A stretch of DNA of 64,000 bases from Pedobacter sp014947265 (lineage in GTDB: Bacteria > Bacteroidota > Bacteroidia > Sphingobacteriales > Sphingobacteriaceae). The stretch's first letter is position 1; every line of letters starts with the position of its first letter. The notes under the pieces were generated by a model. The model did not search any database. It was not told the DNA's origin and saw only the letters and a program-made list of their open reading frames with translations. Shown piece after piece: positions 25,833-34,685 of this stretch. Both the position numbers and the translations under genes were made by a program. The DNA is taken from contig NZ_JADCNK010000024.1 of assembly GCF_014947265.1 (NCBI RefSeq), forward strand, positions 15,933-79,932, in the 5' to 3' direction.

Positions 25833-26384
25833 TTATTTAACGCCGAGTTTGATCAGCGCGAAAACCGAATAGTTCAGCATATCCTGATAATTCGCGTTAA
25901 CACCCTCTGAAGCCAGCGTTTGTCCTTCGTTATCTTCTATCTGTTTAACCCTAAATATTTTCATCAAAATCAGGTCGGTTAACGAGCTAATACGCATATC
26001 GCGCCAGGCCTCACCATAATCGTGGTTTTTGGCGAACATTAAATCTTTAGTTTCTGTTACCTTTTCTACAAACCTTTTTTCAACTTCATCATAGGGCATT
26101 TCATTGGGGTCGCTTTCGGTCAATTCCAGCTGCATCATGGCAATAACACAATAATTAATAATCCCAATGTATTCAGAAATCACACCCTCTCCCACCTTAC
26201 TTACTTTTTTTTCTTCCAGGGTACGGATGCGTTGTGCTTTGATAAAAATCTGGTCAGTGATCGAACTTGGCCTTAAAATCCGCCAAGCAGTGCCGTAATC
26301 TTTAGTTTTTTTTAAAAATAATGATCTGCAAACTGCAATCACTTCATCAAACTCGGTAGAGGTATTTGTTTGTGTCAAAGCCAA
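25833..26384 (-). CDS. DUF1599 protein
   Basis: A soluble 183-residue protein with two tandem copies of the DUF1599 motif: KKTKDYGTAWRILRPSSITD (about residues 31-50) and KNHDYGEAWRDMRISSLTD (about 125-143), each followed by an ILMK.FRVKQIE-like helix. The repeats resemble all-alpha NTP pyrophosphohydrolases, though no activity is shown. Translation must begin at the TTG at 26384 because a TAA lies two codons upstream and no ATG is in frame. First gene of the run with the MauE-like protein and permease; divergent from folP. Confidence 0.85.
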   Translation of the reverse strand: MALTQTNTSTEFDEVIAVCRSLFLKKTKDYGTAWRILRPSSITDQIFIKAQRIRTLEEKKVSKVGEGVISEYIGIINYCVIAMMQLELTESDPNEMPYDEVEKRFVEKVTETKDLMFAKNHDYGEAWRDMRISSLTDLILMKIFRVKQIEDNEGQTLASEGVNANYQDMLNYSVFALIKLGVK

Positions 26385-26477
26385 TAATTATTTAGTTTTT
26401 AGTGTATTTTTGTTCTGAAAAAACAAAAGCTAAAGATACATCTTTAAAGCGAAACCCAAATCCCGAAAGGGTTTATT

Positions 26478-27329
26478 ATGGCAGAAAAAAACTTTTTTGA
26501 GCCCAAAAAAAGCTTAAATATTAAGGATAGAATGATCGATTTAAGCAGCCCAAAAGTGATGGGTATTTTAAATATAACCCCCGATTCTTTTTACGACAAT
26601 AGCCGCACAAAATCAATAGACGAGGCTTTAATCAAAGCAGCCCGGTTTCTTGATGAAGGTGCCACATTTATTGATATAGGGGGATACTCATCGAGACCAG
26701 GCGCAAAGGACATTTCAATCAATGAAGAAATAGACCGTGTGGTGCCCGTGGTAGAAAGTTTGGTAAAAACATTTCCGGAAGCAGTCATTTCTATCGATAC
26801 TTTCAGGGCAAAAGTTGCTGAGGAAACCATTTCGGCCGGTGCACATATCATCAATGACATTGCCGCTGGCGATATGGATGAGCAGATGTTTGAGACAGTA
26901 GCTAAGCTACAGGTACCTTACATGATGATGCACATGCAGGGTACTCCTCAAAATATGCATCAAAATCCGGTTTATAATAATGTATTGCTGGAAGTAATCG
27001 ATTACCTGGCGAAAAAAGTTGCGGCACTTAAGGCCCTGCACGTCCATGATATAATCATAGATCCTGGTTTTGGCTTCGGAAAAACGACCGAACATAATTA
27101 CGAGTTGCTCAGGCAGATGGAGGCCTTTAAAATATTCAAGCTGCCTATTTTAGTGGGCTTTTCACGTAAAGGAATGATTTATAAAACGCTTGGCACTTCG
27201 GCAGCAGAGGCCCTGAACGGAACTTCCGTACTTAATACCATTGCGCTGCAAAAAGGTGCAGGTATTTTAAGGGTACATGATGTTAAGGAAGCGGTAGAGT
27301 GTGTGCGGTTGGTGGAGAGGTTGGGTTGA
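26478..27329 (+). CDS. folP: Dihydropteroate synthase
   Basis: Condenses 6-hydroxymethyl-dihydropterin diphosphate with p-aminobenzoate in folate synthesis; the target of sulfonamides. The 283 residues show the (beta/alpha)8 signatures: MGILNITPDSFYDNS near residue 29, the IDIGGYSSRPGA loop near residue 61, IIDPGFGFGKTTEHN near residue 191, and FSRKGMIYK with the catalytic Arg/Lys near residue 222. It is followed by cdaA after about 100 bp, a neighbourhood that recurs in Bacteroidota. Confidence 0.96.
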   Translation: MAEKNFFEPKKSLNIKDRMIDLSSPKVMGILNITPDSFYDNSRTKSIDEALIKAARFLDEGATFIDIGGYSSRPGAKDISINEEIDRVVPVVESLVKTFPEAVISIDTFRAKVAEETISAGAHIINDIAAGDMDEQMFETVAKLQVPYMMMHMQGTPQNMHQNPVYNNVLLEVIDYLAKKVAALKALHVHDIIIDPGFGFGKTTEHNYELLRQMEAFKIFKLPILVGFSRKGMIYKTLGTSAAEALNGTSVLNTIALQKGAGILRVHDVKEAVECVRLVERLG

Positions 27330-27433
27330 GTGGTTAGCGTTTTTGTACATCTATAATATTTTATCTACAATTAACAGCTTTAAACAGTTAACCTATCTTG
27401 TAAACTGAAATCCGTTTTGCTATCTTGCCACTA

Positions 27434-28225
27434 ATGAAAGGTTTTGATTTTGACTTCCTTAAAGTATCGCCAACTGATATCGTTGATATTATTTTGGTGG
27501 CCTTATTAATTTATTACGTTTATACCCTAATCCGCAATACACTAGCTGTTAACCTGCTTGTTGGAATGTTTATTATTACAGTTTTTTACTGGATAGTAAA
27601 GGCTTTACACATGGAGTTATTGACCGCAATCATAGAAAAGTTTATGAGCGTGGGGATTATTGCATTGATCGTAATTTTCCACCCGGAGATCAGGCGCTTC
27701 CTTTTACTGATCGGGAAAAATGCTTTTTTACAAAAAAACAAAGCGTGGTGGGGTTATTTATTTGGCCGGAAAGAAATTGAGAGGAATAATTTAACCCGGA
27801 TAAAACCAATTATCGACGCCTGTAAAAGCATGAAGAAAACGCGTACAGGGGCATTAATCGTATTCGTTAAATTTTATGATGAACAATTTTTTGCCAATAG
27901 CTGCGAATTTGTTGACTCCAAAATATCGAAACGTTTGCTGGAAAGTATCTTCCAGAAAAACAGTCCACTGCATGATGGCGCTGTAGTGATCTCTGAAAAC
28001 AGAATTAAAAGTGCCAGCTGTATTTTGCCTTTAACAGATAACGACCAGTTACCTTCCCAATTTGGATTAAGACACCGTGCAGGTATTGGTGTTTCGGAAA
28101 CAACTGATGCTGTTGCGGTAATTATATCAGAAGAAACCGGAGAAATCTCATATGCCAAACAAGGAAGGGTAAGAATGAATGTTTCTTTCGGAGAACTGGA
28201 GAAATTGCTGAATAAGGATTTTTAA
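27434..28225 (+). CDS. cdaA: Diadenylate cyclase CdaA
   Basis: Makes the second messenger c-di-AMP from two ATP. From ATG 27434 (the upstream TTG at 27425 is less likely) it has 263 residues: three N-terminal membrane helices (about 15-80), a linker, then the DAC domain with the nucleotide motifs HDGAVV and RHRAG. GISETT-like text (GVSETTDAVAVIISEETG) completes the fold. This is the CdaA membrane type, which controls osmolyte and cell-wall balance in other phyla. No CdaR/YbbR regulator gene is adjacent. Confidence 0.93.
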   Translation: MKGFDFDFLKVSPTDIVDIILVALLIYYVYTLIRNTLAVNLLVGMFIITVFYWIVKALHMELLTAIIEKFMSVGIIALIVIFHPEIRRFLLLIGKNAFLQKNKAWWGYLFGRKEIERNNLTRIKPIIDACKSMKKTRTGALIVFVKFYDEQFFANSCEFVDSKISKRLLESIFQKNSPLHDGAVVISENRIKSASCILPLTDNDQLPSQFGLRHRAGIGVSETTDAVAVIISEETGEISYAKQGRVRMNVSFGELEKLLNKDF

Positions 28226-28617
28226 AAGCACAGATTAAGGTGATTTTTAGTGATTACACAGATTTTTACTTCTCTGTCCATTCTGATCCGACAGCTATCG
28301 GATGCAGTGAAGACCTTTATTTACTTAAATTTTCTCCAAGATTCCATAAAAAACTAAAGCCTTAGCGAGACGATAAGATTAGGTGAGTGTTGTCATTCTG
28401 AACGCAGTGAAGAATCTCTTACTGAACACACAGAACCTTAAACTATAATATAGATCTAATTATTTTCGCATATATCGTCTATTTAGATCCTTCATTGCAT
28501 TCAGGATGACAAATTAACGAAACTCATAAATATAAAAAGGCGAATGTTTCCATTCACCTTTTCAATATAATTTTAAGAATCACCTATCGGTGTAAGCCAA
28601 CAAGCTGTGATTAAATG
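28226..28617. other. Intergenic region with hairpin-forming repeats
   Basis: No gene seen. An imperfect 26-bp inverted repeat (28392-28417 against 28485-28510) has arms starting GTCATTCTGAACGCAGTGA, a sequence type scattered in intergenic DNA of such genomes (a relative lies inside the element at 51956-52052). The terminator of the bacilliredoxin gene is at the right end. Confidence 0.6.
28535..28562 (-). terminator. Terminator of the bacilliredoxin gene
   Basis: On the minus strand AAAGGTGAATG, loop GAAA, CATTCGCCTTT followed by further Ts: an 11-bp stem with one G-T pair and a stable tetraloop, 55 bp after the stop codon. Confidence 0.8.
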
Positions 28618-29028
28618 TTAGCAATATTGTTCAAAAGCACCGATCAGGTTATCAGCAATCATCTGTGCTGGTCTTCCTTCAATCTGGTGGCGCTCGATCA
28701 TATGAACCAATTTACCATCTTTAAACAAAGCCATTGCCGGAGATGATGGAGGAAAAGGCATCATGTAATTTCTAGCCTGATCTACCGCTTCTTTTTCCAT
28801 ACCTGCAAAAACGGTAACCAATTTATCAGGATGTTTTTCGTGTGCGGCTGCTGCGCGAGCTGCCGGACGCGCATTTGCTGCTGCGCAACCACAAACTGAG
28901 TTCACCACAACCAACACAGTTCCTTCGCCTTTAATAGCCTGATCTACGTCTGCTGCATTTTTTAACTCTTGAAAACCAACGTTAGTTAATTCCTTACGCA
29001 TTGGCTCTACTAAATATTCTGGATACAT
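28618..29028 (-). CDS. Bacilliredoxin BrxA/BrxB (YphP/YqiW family)
   Basis: A thioredoxin-fold protein of 136 residues with the diagnostic CGC active site at Cys46-Gly-Cys48 (VNSVCGCAAA), where most thioredoxins have CxxC. In Bacillus these proteins remove bacillithiol from S-bacillithiolated proteins. Length and the FPPSSPAMALF cis-Pro region fit the family. In this window a YpdA homologue at 61.2 kb would be the partner that reduces the bacillithiol disulfide. The gene is monocistronic, with a terminator downstream and another upstream. Confidence 0.92.
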   Translation of the reverse strand: MYPEYLVEPMRKELTNVGFQELKNAADVDQAIKGEGTVLVVVNSVCGCAAANARPAARAAAAHEKHPDKLVTVFAGMEKEAVDQARNYMMPFPPSSPAMALFKDGKLVHMIERHQIEGRPAQMIADNLIGAFEQYC

Positions 29029-29072
29029 TATCTTAGTTTTTATTTTACAATATCAATAGTACAAAAATAAGA

Positions 29073-29100
29073 AAATCGAATGGCATGCGCCATCCGATTT
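29073..29100 (-). terminator. Terminator after the DUF4190 gene
   Basis: Minus-strand stem AAATCGGATGGC, loop GCAT, GCCATTCGATTT, 12 bp with one mismatch, followed by TTCTTATTTTT. It separates the envelope gene cluster from the bacilliredoxin gene. Confidence 0.75.
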
Positions 29101-29125
29101 ATATTTTTAAGGTAAAATTAATGAT

Positions 29126-29623
29126 CTATTTCAAACCTTTGATAAAGTTATCAAACATTTGAGGATTAGTAATTGCTCCAGCTATCATTAATACAACGAT
29201 CACGATAAATAACACACTTAAAATAGTCGCAATCATTCCACAGATTTTACCTGCTTTTGCATTTTTATATGATGATTCTGTGTATAAACCCGGGTTAAGC
29301 TGATATTTTTTCATATCACCAGCACCTAATATCCATGCAATTACACCAAATATCACTCCAAATATCCCGTAGAAACAACAAGCTGGGATCGCTAAAATAC
29401 CCAATACGAGAGAAGCTGTAGCATTTGGTAAGTTCTGCTGACCAAAACCTCCCCCTCCAAACTGGCCAAACGGTGGTGGCTGCTGAAATGGCGGCGGTTG
29501 TTGGAAAGGTGGTGGCGTTGCAGGTCCCTGATCAAGTGGCTGAAAAGGGGCTGGTTCGGGATTTTGATTCTTTGAAAGATCTATAGGTCTATTTTCTTGA
29601 GGATTTTCCTGTTCTTCTGACAT
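29126..29623 (-). CDS. DUF4190-type membrane protein with proline-rich N-terminus
   Basis: A 165-residue protein. Residues 1-65 are disordered and rich in Pro, Gln and Gly, with PPPFQQPPPF repeats. Two membrane helices follow (about 70-100 and 130-155), with a short loop containing GAGDMKKYQLNPG. This is the DUF4190 plan; its function is unknown. It lies 8 bp from the DUF2752 gene and likely shares a transcript with it and the YkvA-like gene. Confidence 0.8.
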   Translation of the reverse strand: MSEEQENPQENRPIDLSKNQNPEPAPFQPLDQGPATPPPFQQPPPFQQPPPFGQFGGGGFGQQNLPNATASLVLGILAIPACCFYGIFGVIFGVIAWILGAGDMKKYQLNPGLYTESSYKNAKAGKICGMIATILSVLFIVIVVLMIAGAITNPQMFDNFIKGLK

Positions 29624-29631
29624 AGGTATAT

Positions 29632-29952
29632 TTAGATAAATTGGTGAGTGTATATTTTGTAAATGTAATTGATTAAAATAATTACTGCAACCCCTGCAAA
29701 AACGATTTTTATTAGCTGTGCACCGAACTTAAAATCAACCTTAAGATGAACAATGGTAAATATCACTAAAAAAATGAGGGGAATTGTTGCAGAGTAAAAC
29801 TTGAATGATGCGATTAAATCGCCACGAAATAATGCTAAAACTGAGCGTTGCAAGCCACAACCCGGACAATCGATCCCGAAATGGGTTTTAAACGGACAAC
29901 TGAAAAGATGCTCGCCCAACCAGTCTAAAAAACTTTTATGTGGTTGAGCCAT
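29632..29952 (-). CDS. DUF2752 protein
   Basis: A small 106-residue membrane protein. The N-terminal CPFKTHFGIDCPGCGLQRS segment is the DUF2752 signature with its CPGCG core (possible metal or redox site), followed by RGD and two hydrophobic helices. Function unknown. It overlaps the upstream YkvA-type gene by 17 bp, so translation is coupled. Confidence 0.85.
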   Translation of the reverse strand: MAQPHKSFLDWLGEHLFSCPFKTHFGIDCPGCGLQRSVLALFRGDLIASFKFYSATIPLIFLVIFTIVHLKVDFKFGAQLIKIVFAGVAVIILINYIYKIYTHQFI

Positions 29953-30364
29953 CTATATCTATTATTTTCCCCTGGGCATCTTTCCAGACTTTATATTTTT
30001 CCAGGTCTTTGAGCACCTGCCTGTACACCAGATTTAAGATATAGATGTCATCAATGAAACCTAAAACAGGTACAAAATCCGGAATTACATCAATAGGAGA
30101 TAAGAAATAAATCAGACCTCCTAAAATGGCAATAATCGATCTTTTAGGGATTTCGGTATAATCGCCATTCACATAATCTTTAGATACCGCAAACAACAAT
30201 ACCAGTTTGGTCCAAACCCCTTCTAAATCACCTTTATTGGTTACCGCCTTGCCAAGTGCATCTTTAATCGTATTGCTGGCTTTGGTTTTATCACTTAAGA
30301 TTACCGAGGCTTTGCTTTGCGATTTCTTAAAAAATCCGAGTATTTTATCCCTATTCAGTTTCAT
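29936..30364 (-). CDS. YkvA/DUF1232 family protein
   Basis: A 142-residue protein whose C-terminal half carries the DUF1232 signature: a helix followed by YFLSPIDVIPDFVPVLGFIDD (about residues 91-111). Many members are small inner-membrane proteins of unknown role. The first 60 residues are basic and helical. First or second gene of the run ending with DUF4190. Confidence 0.85.
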   Translation of the reverse strand: MKLNRDKILGFFKKSQSKASVILSDKTKASNTIKDALGKAVTNKGDLEGVWTKLVLLFAVSKDYVNGDYTEIPKRSIIAILGGLIYFLSPIDVIPDFVPVLGFIDDIYILNLVYRQVLKDLEKYKVWKDAQGKIIDIDGSTT

Positions 30365-30381
30365 AATTAATACTTTACAAA

Positions 30382-31266
30382 TTAACGGCCAAAAGCATCA
30401 TAATTGTCTTCCGCATATTTGGTAAAGCGATCTAATAACTTGATATTTTTATTTTCTATCGACGTTAAATCATCATCAACGTTGTTTTTAACAGGGACAT
30501 ACCATTCTACAGGATCGAAAAAATTTCTAAAAGTTGGTTTTTTAAAGACGTAACCATGTCTGGCGAAAATGGTATTTTTAATAATCTGTAAGTCTAATTT
30601 CCTTAAATTCTTCACATCGTCTTCTTTAAGCAGATTGGTAGAAGCATTTAATTTAAAAATCTGATCGGAAGCACTTCTGTAAAAAGGATTAGCCTCGAGT
30701 GTATCTACTCTTCCATCTTCTGCTGTATCCACTCTTTTTATCATTTTATGCTCGCTCCAATCTACGTAGCTCGCTTCTGTGGGCAACATCAAACTTGCAT
30801 TGTATTCGAATTTCTTTTTTAATAATTTAAATTCTTTTTCAGGCCATTTAAGCTCCTTATTATAGGCATTCCATTTGCCGATCAGGGTATCGCCAACCAG
30901 GGTAATTTCAAACTTTCCATCGTACTTATGGCTACCGGGTTCATCTAAAATAAAAGTGATTTTACTTCCATCTTCTGATAGTTTACCCAATAATGGCCGG
31001 CTGTTCCCCGCCACCACGCTCTGTGCAATTACGGTATCCTTAGTAATTTTTTTAATGTTAATGTTCAGTTTATCAAAAGAACCCTGCATATCGCCATCAT
31101 ATTCCAGCTCTTCTTTAGTGTAAAAATCACCAACCCAAAAACCATAAAGTTCTTTATGTATTTCCTGTTGGGCTACCGTAGTATTTTTTGTGGTATTGGT
31201 TTTCTTAGTATCTCTACAGGATAACATCAAAAAAGGGATCAGCGCGAATAATAAGATTTTTTTCAT
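30382..31266 (-). CDS. YARHG-domain lipoprotein
   Basis: A 294-residue protein with a lipoprotein signal (LMLSC, Cys17). The middle region is beta-rich and acidic, with GFWVGDFYTKEELEYDG. The C-terminal 90 residues are a YARHG domain with NTIFARHGYVFKKP as the name-giving motif. YARHG domains are extracellular and often linked to peptidoglycan or peptidase proteins. The function of this one is unknown. It lies 17 bp from the YkvA-type gene. Confidence 0.85.
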   Translation of the reverse strand: MKKILLFALIPFLMLSCRDTKKTNTTKNTTVAQQEIHKELYGFWVGDFYTKEELEYDGDMQGSFDKLNINIKKITKDTVIAQSVVAGNSRPLLGKLSEDGSKITFILDEPGSHKYDGKFEITLVGDTLIGKWNAYNKELKWPEKEFKLLKKKFEYNASLMLPTEASYVDWSEHKMIKRVDTAEDGRVDTLEANPFYRSASDQIFKLNASTNLLKEDDVKNLRKLDLQIIKNTIFARHGYVFKKPTFRNFFDPVEWYVPVKNNVDDDLTSIENKNIKLLDRFTKYAEDNYDAFGR

Positions 31267-31283
31267 TTATGTTTTTTAATAGG

Positions 31284-31910
31284 TTAAAGAATTTTCTTTT
31301 TAATCAGCCATTCGGCGATCAATAAATTGGGGATCCAGCCGAGCCAGGCAATAATCTGATAAACATCCATCGGCGCCGGGTGGAATAAATATACTAAAAT
31401 AACTTTCCACAACCTTAAAGTGATGGCTGAAGCTGCCAGGGCAAAACTGCGGTACATAAACTTTTTATGGACCGTTACTTTTCTTTTCAAGATAAGCAAA
31501 ATGGCCTTCAATGTAAACCAGAACCATAAAACTCCCAAAATAACAAATGAAGTTTTAGCCATTAAGCCCCCATTTGCAAAACAGCCCATAAAAATGCCAG
31601 ATGGTGCAGCAAGGAACAATACAAGACCAGCATATAAATAGCCTAACCATTTGTGTATCTTCGGATATCTGGATAAAATTTTAGGATTAAACTGCGTAAA
31701 ACCAGCCAATAATACAAATATTGCACTGTAAACGTGCACATAAAATATAGGGAGATAAGCTTTGATATTTGATACTTCGGTTTGTTTAATTTGCAGAAAA
31801 GATACTTCACTACTCAGCGGAATGTAACGCAAAGTAATCTGCACCATCAGCATAAAAAAATAGGCAAAAAACAATAGCCAGGCTACCTGTTTATAGCTGA
31901 TGCTTTTCAT
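31284..31910 (-). CDS. DUF2306 membrane protein
   Basis: A 208-residue protein with about six membrane helices. The DUF2306 features are HVYSAIFVLLAGFTQFNP, HKWLGYLYAGLVLFLAAPSG and HKKFMYRSFALAASAITLRLW, whose histidines suggest heme or metal binding, as in other four-helix cytochrome-like families. No function is established. It overlaps nothing but is 0 bp from the next secreted protein gene (31911), so they form one unit. Confidence 0.85.
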   Translation of the reverse strand: MKSISYKQVAWLLFFAYFFMLMVQITLRYIPLSSEVSFLQIKQTEVSNIKAYLPIFYVHVYSAIFVLLAGFTQFNPKILSRYPKIHKWLGYLYAGLVLFLAAPSGIFMGCFANGGLMAKTSFVILGVLWFWFTLKAILLILKRKVTVHKKFMYRSFALAASAITLRLWKVILVYLFHPAPMDVYQIIAWLGWIPNLLIAEWLIKKKIL

Positions 31911-32318
31911 TTATTTTTGATTAAAGAGCCTCAATAACTTTTTATCGAAAGCGATTGCAATCAGTTTATTGTTTACTACATCTTCTTCGTAAAGCTGTTG
32001 CTTTTTGGGGTCAAATACAAACCTCGCAAGAATAGGCATCCTATCGGCATAACTTTCGTGAAGGTTAAAATTATAGGTTTTTGAGTATTCCTGCGATGGA
32101 TCCGTTTTAGGGTTAGGGCTACTCTCGAGCATAATGCCGTAAGAAGTGCCACTGTTTTTAACAATCCTTTCGTACAAGCCTTTGGTAAGCTGTTTGCAGC
32201 GTGGGGAAGTTTCTACAATTTTATAGTCAACCTGTGCTTTGTAGCTTTCCTTTACCTGTGCTTTTGATTGGTATATTGATGACACAAGAATAAAAAGAAG
32301 AAATAGAATATTTTTCAT
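31911..32318 (-). CDS. Secreted hypothetical protein
   Basis: A 135-residue protein with a signal peptide (residues 1-20, ending in SKAQ). The rest is a small mixed alpha/beta domain with two cysteine-poor segments, ending FDKKLLRLFNQK. I recognise no family. It is directly upstream of the DUF2306 gene and ends one base before its ATG. Confidence 0.7.
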   Translation of the reverse strand: MKNILFLLFILVSSIYQSKAQVKESYKAQVDYKIVETSPRCKQLTKGLYERIVKNSGTSYGIMLESSPNPKTDPSQEYSKTYNFNLHESYADRMPILARFVFDPKKQQLYEEDVVNNKLIAIAFDKKLLRLFNQK

Positions 32319-32330
32319 GATTGAATAGCG

Positions 32331-32738
32331 TTATTCTTCGATTACAGATAAAAATTCATCAATTGTTAGCACATTAACTTTAGGAAATTCTATTTGCTTT
32401 AAGATTTTAAAGTGATGATCATTTGTTATAATATAATCAGCATTGCTACACACATAAGCATCAACATACTTATTATCATCTAAATCGGATAAAATTAGTT
32501 TCCACTCAAAATATATGTCAACTTTTTCTACATTCTTAAGATTTAGCAACAATTCTGCAACATTACTTGCTATGAGAAAATTTGTTTTTTGTTCTAAAAT
32601 TTCGACGTATTCTGAAAGAACGTCGTTACTAATTACTGAGCGAAAATCTCCACTAATTAAGGCATCAAAAATAGGCCTATATTTTGATTTTTTAGGAATT
32701 GAGACAAGAAGTACATTAATATCTAGTACAACTTTCAT
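32331..32738 (-). CDS. PIN-domain toxin
   Basis: PIN-fold ribonuclease of 135 residues, of the COG1569 type. Conserved acids are seen at Asp6 (VLDINVLL), Glu44/Glu48 in DVLSEYVEIL, and the Asp pair in SDLDDNKYVDAY, with a final TNDHHF. VapC-like enzymes cleave RNA when freed from an antitoxin. The small gene 5 bp upstream is the natural partner. All key acids are present, so the toxin looks active. Confidence 0.87.
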   Translation of the reverse strand: MKVVLDINVLLVSIPKKSKYRPIFDALISGDFRSVISNDVLSEYVEILEQKTNFLIASNVAELLLNLKNVEKVDIYFEWKLILSDLDDNKYVDAYVCSNADYIITNDHHFKILKQIEFPKVNVLTIDEFLSVIEE

Positions 32739-32743
32739 TAATG

Positions 32744-32968
32744 TTATTTTTTTCTTAGATGTTCATTCTTCCAGGATTCAATTGTATTTTCGTCCCAATT
32801 TTTCTCATCCCAGAGTTTATCCATTTCATCCGATGCTGATTTTGCGAAATATTTGGTCAACATTTCTTTAATATCATTTAATTGATTATCGGGTAAATTA
32901 TATTGAAATAATTTTAATAGCTCTAGCTGAACATTTGTCAATTTCCCTGTCGCTTCCATATTTTTCAT
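32744..32968 (-). CDS. Antitoxin of the PIN pair
   Basis: A 74-residue protein 5 bp upstream of the PIN toxin and in the same orientation. It contains VQLELLKLFQYNLPD, MLTKYFAKSASDEMDKLWDE and a basic tail, a pattern common among Bacteroidota partners of COG1569 PIN toxins. There is no classic ribbon-helix-helix motif, so DNA binding is unproven. Start could be the fourth codon (Met). Confidence 0.75.
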   Translation of the reverse strand: MKNMEATGKLTNVQLELLKLFQYNLPDNQLNDIKEMLTKYFAKSASDEMDKLWDEKNWDENTIESWKNEHLRKK

Positions 32969-32999
32969 TGTGAACTAAACAAATATAATCAATAATATT

Positions 33000-34517
33000 T
33001 TAAGAAGATTTCATCATATCCAGAATATCATCAACATATTTTCGCTCATTAGCTAAACGTGGTACTTTATGCTGTCCGCCTAGTTTATCTTTTGCTTTTA
33101 ACCAATTATAGAAAGTATTTGCGGGGGCATTATGTACTTTAGGACGGGCCAGTGCCATATCCTTAAAGCGTTTGGCATCATAATCGGAGTTTACTTCGCG
33201 GAGTGTCTGATCCATAATATCAACGAACTTTTCAAAATCGCTTGGCTGTTTATCAAATTCGATGATCCATTCGTGCCCACCCGCTTTTTCATCTTTAAAA
33301 TAAATTGGCCCAGCAGTATAATCTTTTATTTCGGCACCGGTTTCCTGGCAGGCCTTGGTTAAGGCCTGTTCTGCATTGTCTATAATCACTTCTTCGCCAA
33401 AAGCATTGATAAAGTGTTTGGTACGTCCTGTAATTTTAATGCGGTAGGGAGAAAGAGAAGTAAATTGAATGGTATCGCCGATCATGTAACGCCATAAGCC
33501 ACCATTGGTAGAAATCACAATAGCGTAGTTTTTATGGAGTTCTACTTCGCCCAGTAACAGAGCCTTAGGATTCTCTTCTCCAATGTTTTCCATCGGAACA
33601 AATTCGTAGAAAATACCGTAATCCAGCATCAGCAACATTTCTTCTGAGTTATCTTGGTCCTGAATACCGAAAAATCCTTCGGACGCATTGTAAGTTTCCA
33701 GATAATACATGTCAGCGGACGGAATCAGCTGTTTAAACTGTTCACGATAAGGCGCGAAGTTTACTGCTCCGTGGATATATAATTCTAAATTCGGCCAAAC
33801 CTCCAATAAATTCTGCTTTCCGGTAAGTTCCAGCACTTTTTTAGCCAATACGATGGTCCAGGTGGGTACGCCCGAAATACTGGTCACATTTTCATTGATG
33901 GTGGCTTCAGCCATCCTATCCATCTTGATTTCGTAATTGTCCATCAAAGCGATAGACATATCAGGCGTACGGTAATATTCAGCCCAAATTGGCAGGTTTT
34001 TAATCAGTACAGCCGATAAATCACCATAAAAACAATCTTCGTTTAACTGGTTCACCTGATGGCTGCCACCTAAAACCAAACCTTTTCCGGTAAACATCTG
34101 GTTATCCGGGCGGTTATTGCAATAAATGGATAGCATGTCTTTACCACCTTTAAAATGGCATTCTTCCAAAGATTCCGGAGAAACCGGGATAAATTTACTT
34201 CTATCACTCGTGGTACCTGATGATTTTGCAAACCACTTGACATCAGATGGCCATAGGATGTTCTGTTCGCCATTAAGCATGCGCTCAATGTAAGGCTTTA
34301 AGGTATCGTAGTTTTGAATCGGAACACGCTCCTGGTATTGTTGTGGAGTTAAGATTGATTTATAATCGTACAACTTGCCCCATTCGGTATTTTCGGCACT
34401 ATCAATCAAATTATGGAACCACTCTTCCTGAACATCATGGGGATATTTCATAAAAAGTTCGATCTGGTGGATCCGCTTTTTCATTAACCAGGTAAAAATT
34501 GAATTTACAAATGCCAT
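33000..34517 (-). CDS. GH3 auxin-responsive promoter family protein
   Basis: A 505-residue acyl-adenylating enzyme of the GH3 family, first known in plants for coupling auxin or jasmonate to amino acids. The ATP motif is SSGTTSDRSKFIP (about residues 114-126), the second is LETYNASEGFFG (about 271-282), and GRTKHFINAFGEE (about 370) marks the hinge and C-domain. Many Bacteroidota carry a copy. Its substrates are not known. Separate transcription from lptB (about 170 bp upstream) is likely. Confidence 0.9.
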   Translation of the reverse strand: MAFVNSIFTWLMKKRIHQIELFMKYPHDVQEEWFHNLIDSAENTEWGKLYDYKSILTPQQYQERVPIQNYDTLKPYIERMLNGEQNILWPSDVKWFAKSSGTTSDRSKFIPVSPESLEECHFKGGKDMLSIYCNNRPDNQMFTGKGLVLGGSHQVNQLNEDCFYGDLSAVLIKNLPIWAEYYRTPDMSIALMDNYEIKMDRMAEATINENVTSISGVPTWTIVLAKKVLELTGKQNLLEVWPNLELYIHGAVNFAPYREQFKQLIPSADMYYLETYNASEGFFGIQDQDNSEEMLLMLDYGIFYEFVPMENIGEENPKALLLGEVELHKNYAIVISTNGGLWRYMIGDTIQFTSLSPYRIKITGRTKHFINAFGEEVIIDNAEQALTKACQETGAEIKDYTAGPIYFKDEKAGGHEWIIEFDKQPSDFEKFVDIMDQTLREVNSDYDAKRFKDMALARPKVHNAPANTFYNWLKAKDKLGGQHKVPRLANERKYVDDILDMMKSS

Positions 34518-34685
34518 CTTTAAATGTTAGAATTAACTGGCATCATGTTGCCACAGATTTTCACATCTGCCCCTTGGTTTAACGGGGATAAACAGAGATT
34601 TTTATACACAGTAAAATTTTATAGCTTTTGGTTTAACGTCGCAAATAGGCAACACTCTAATTTAAATATTGTTTGTTGAATATTA

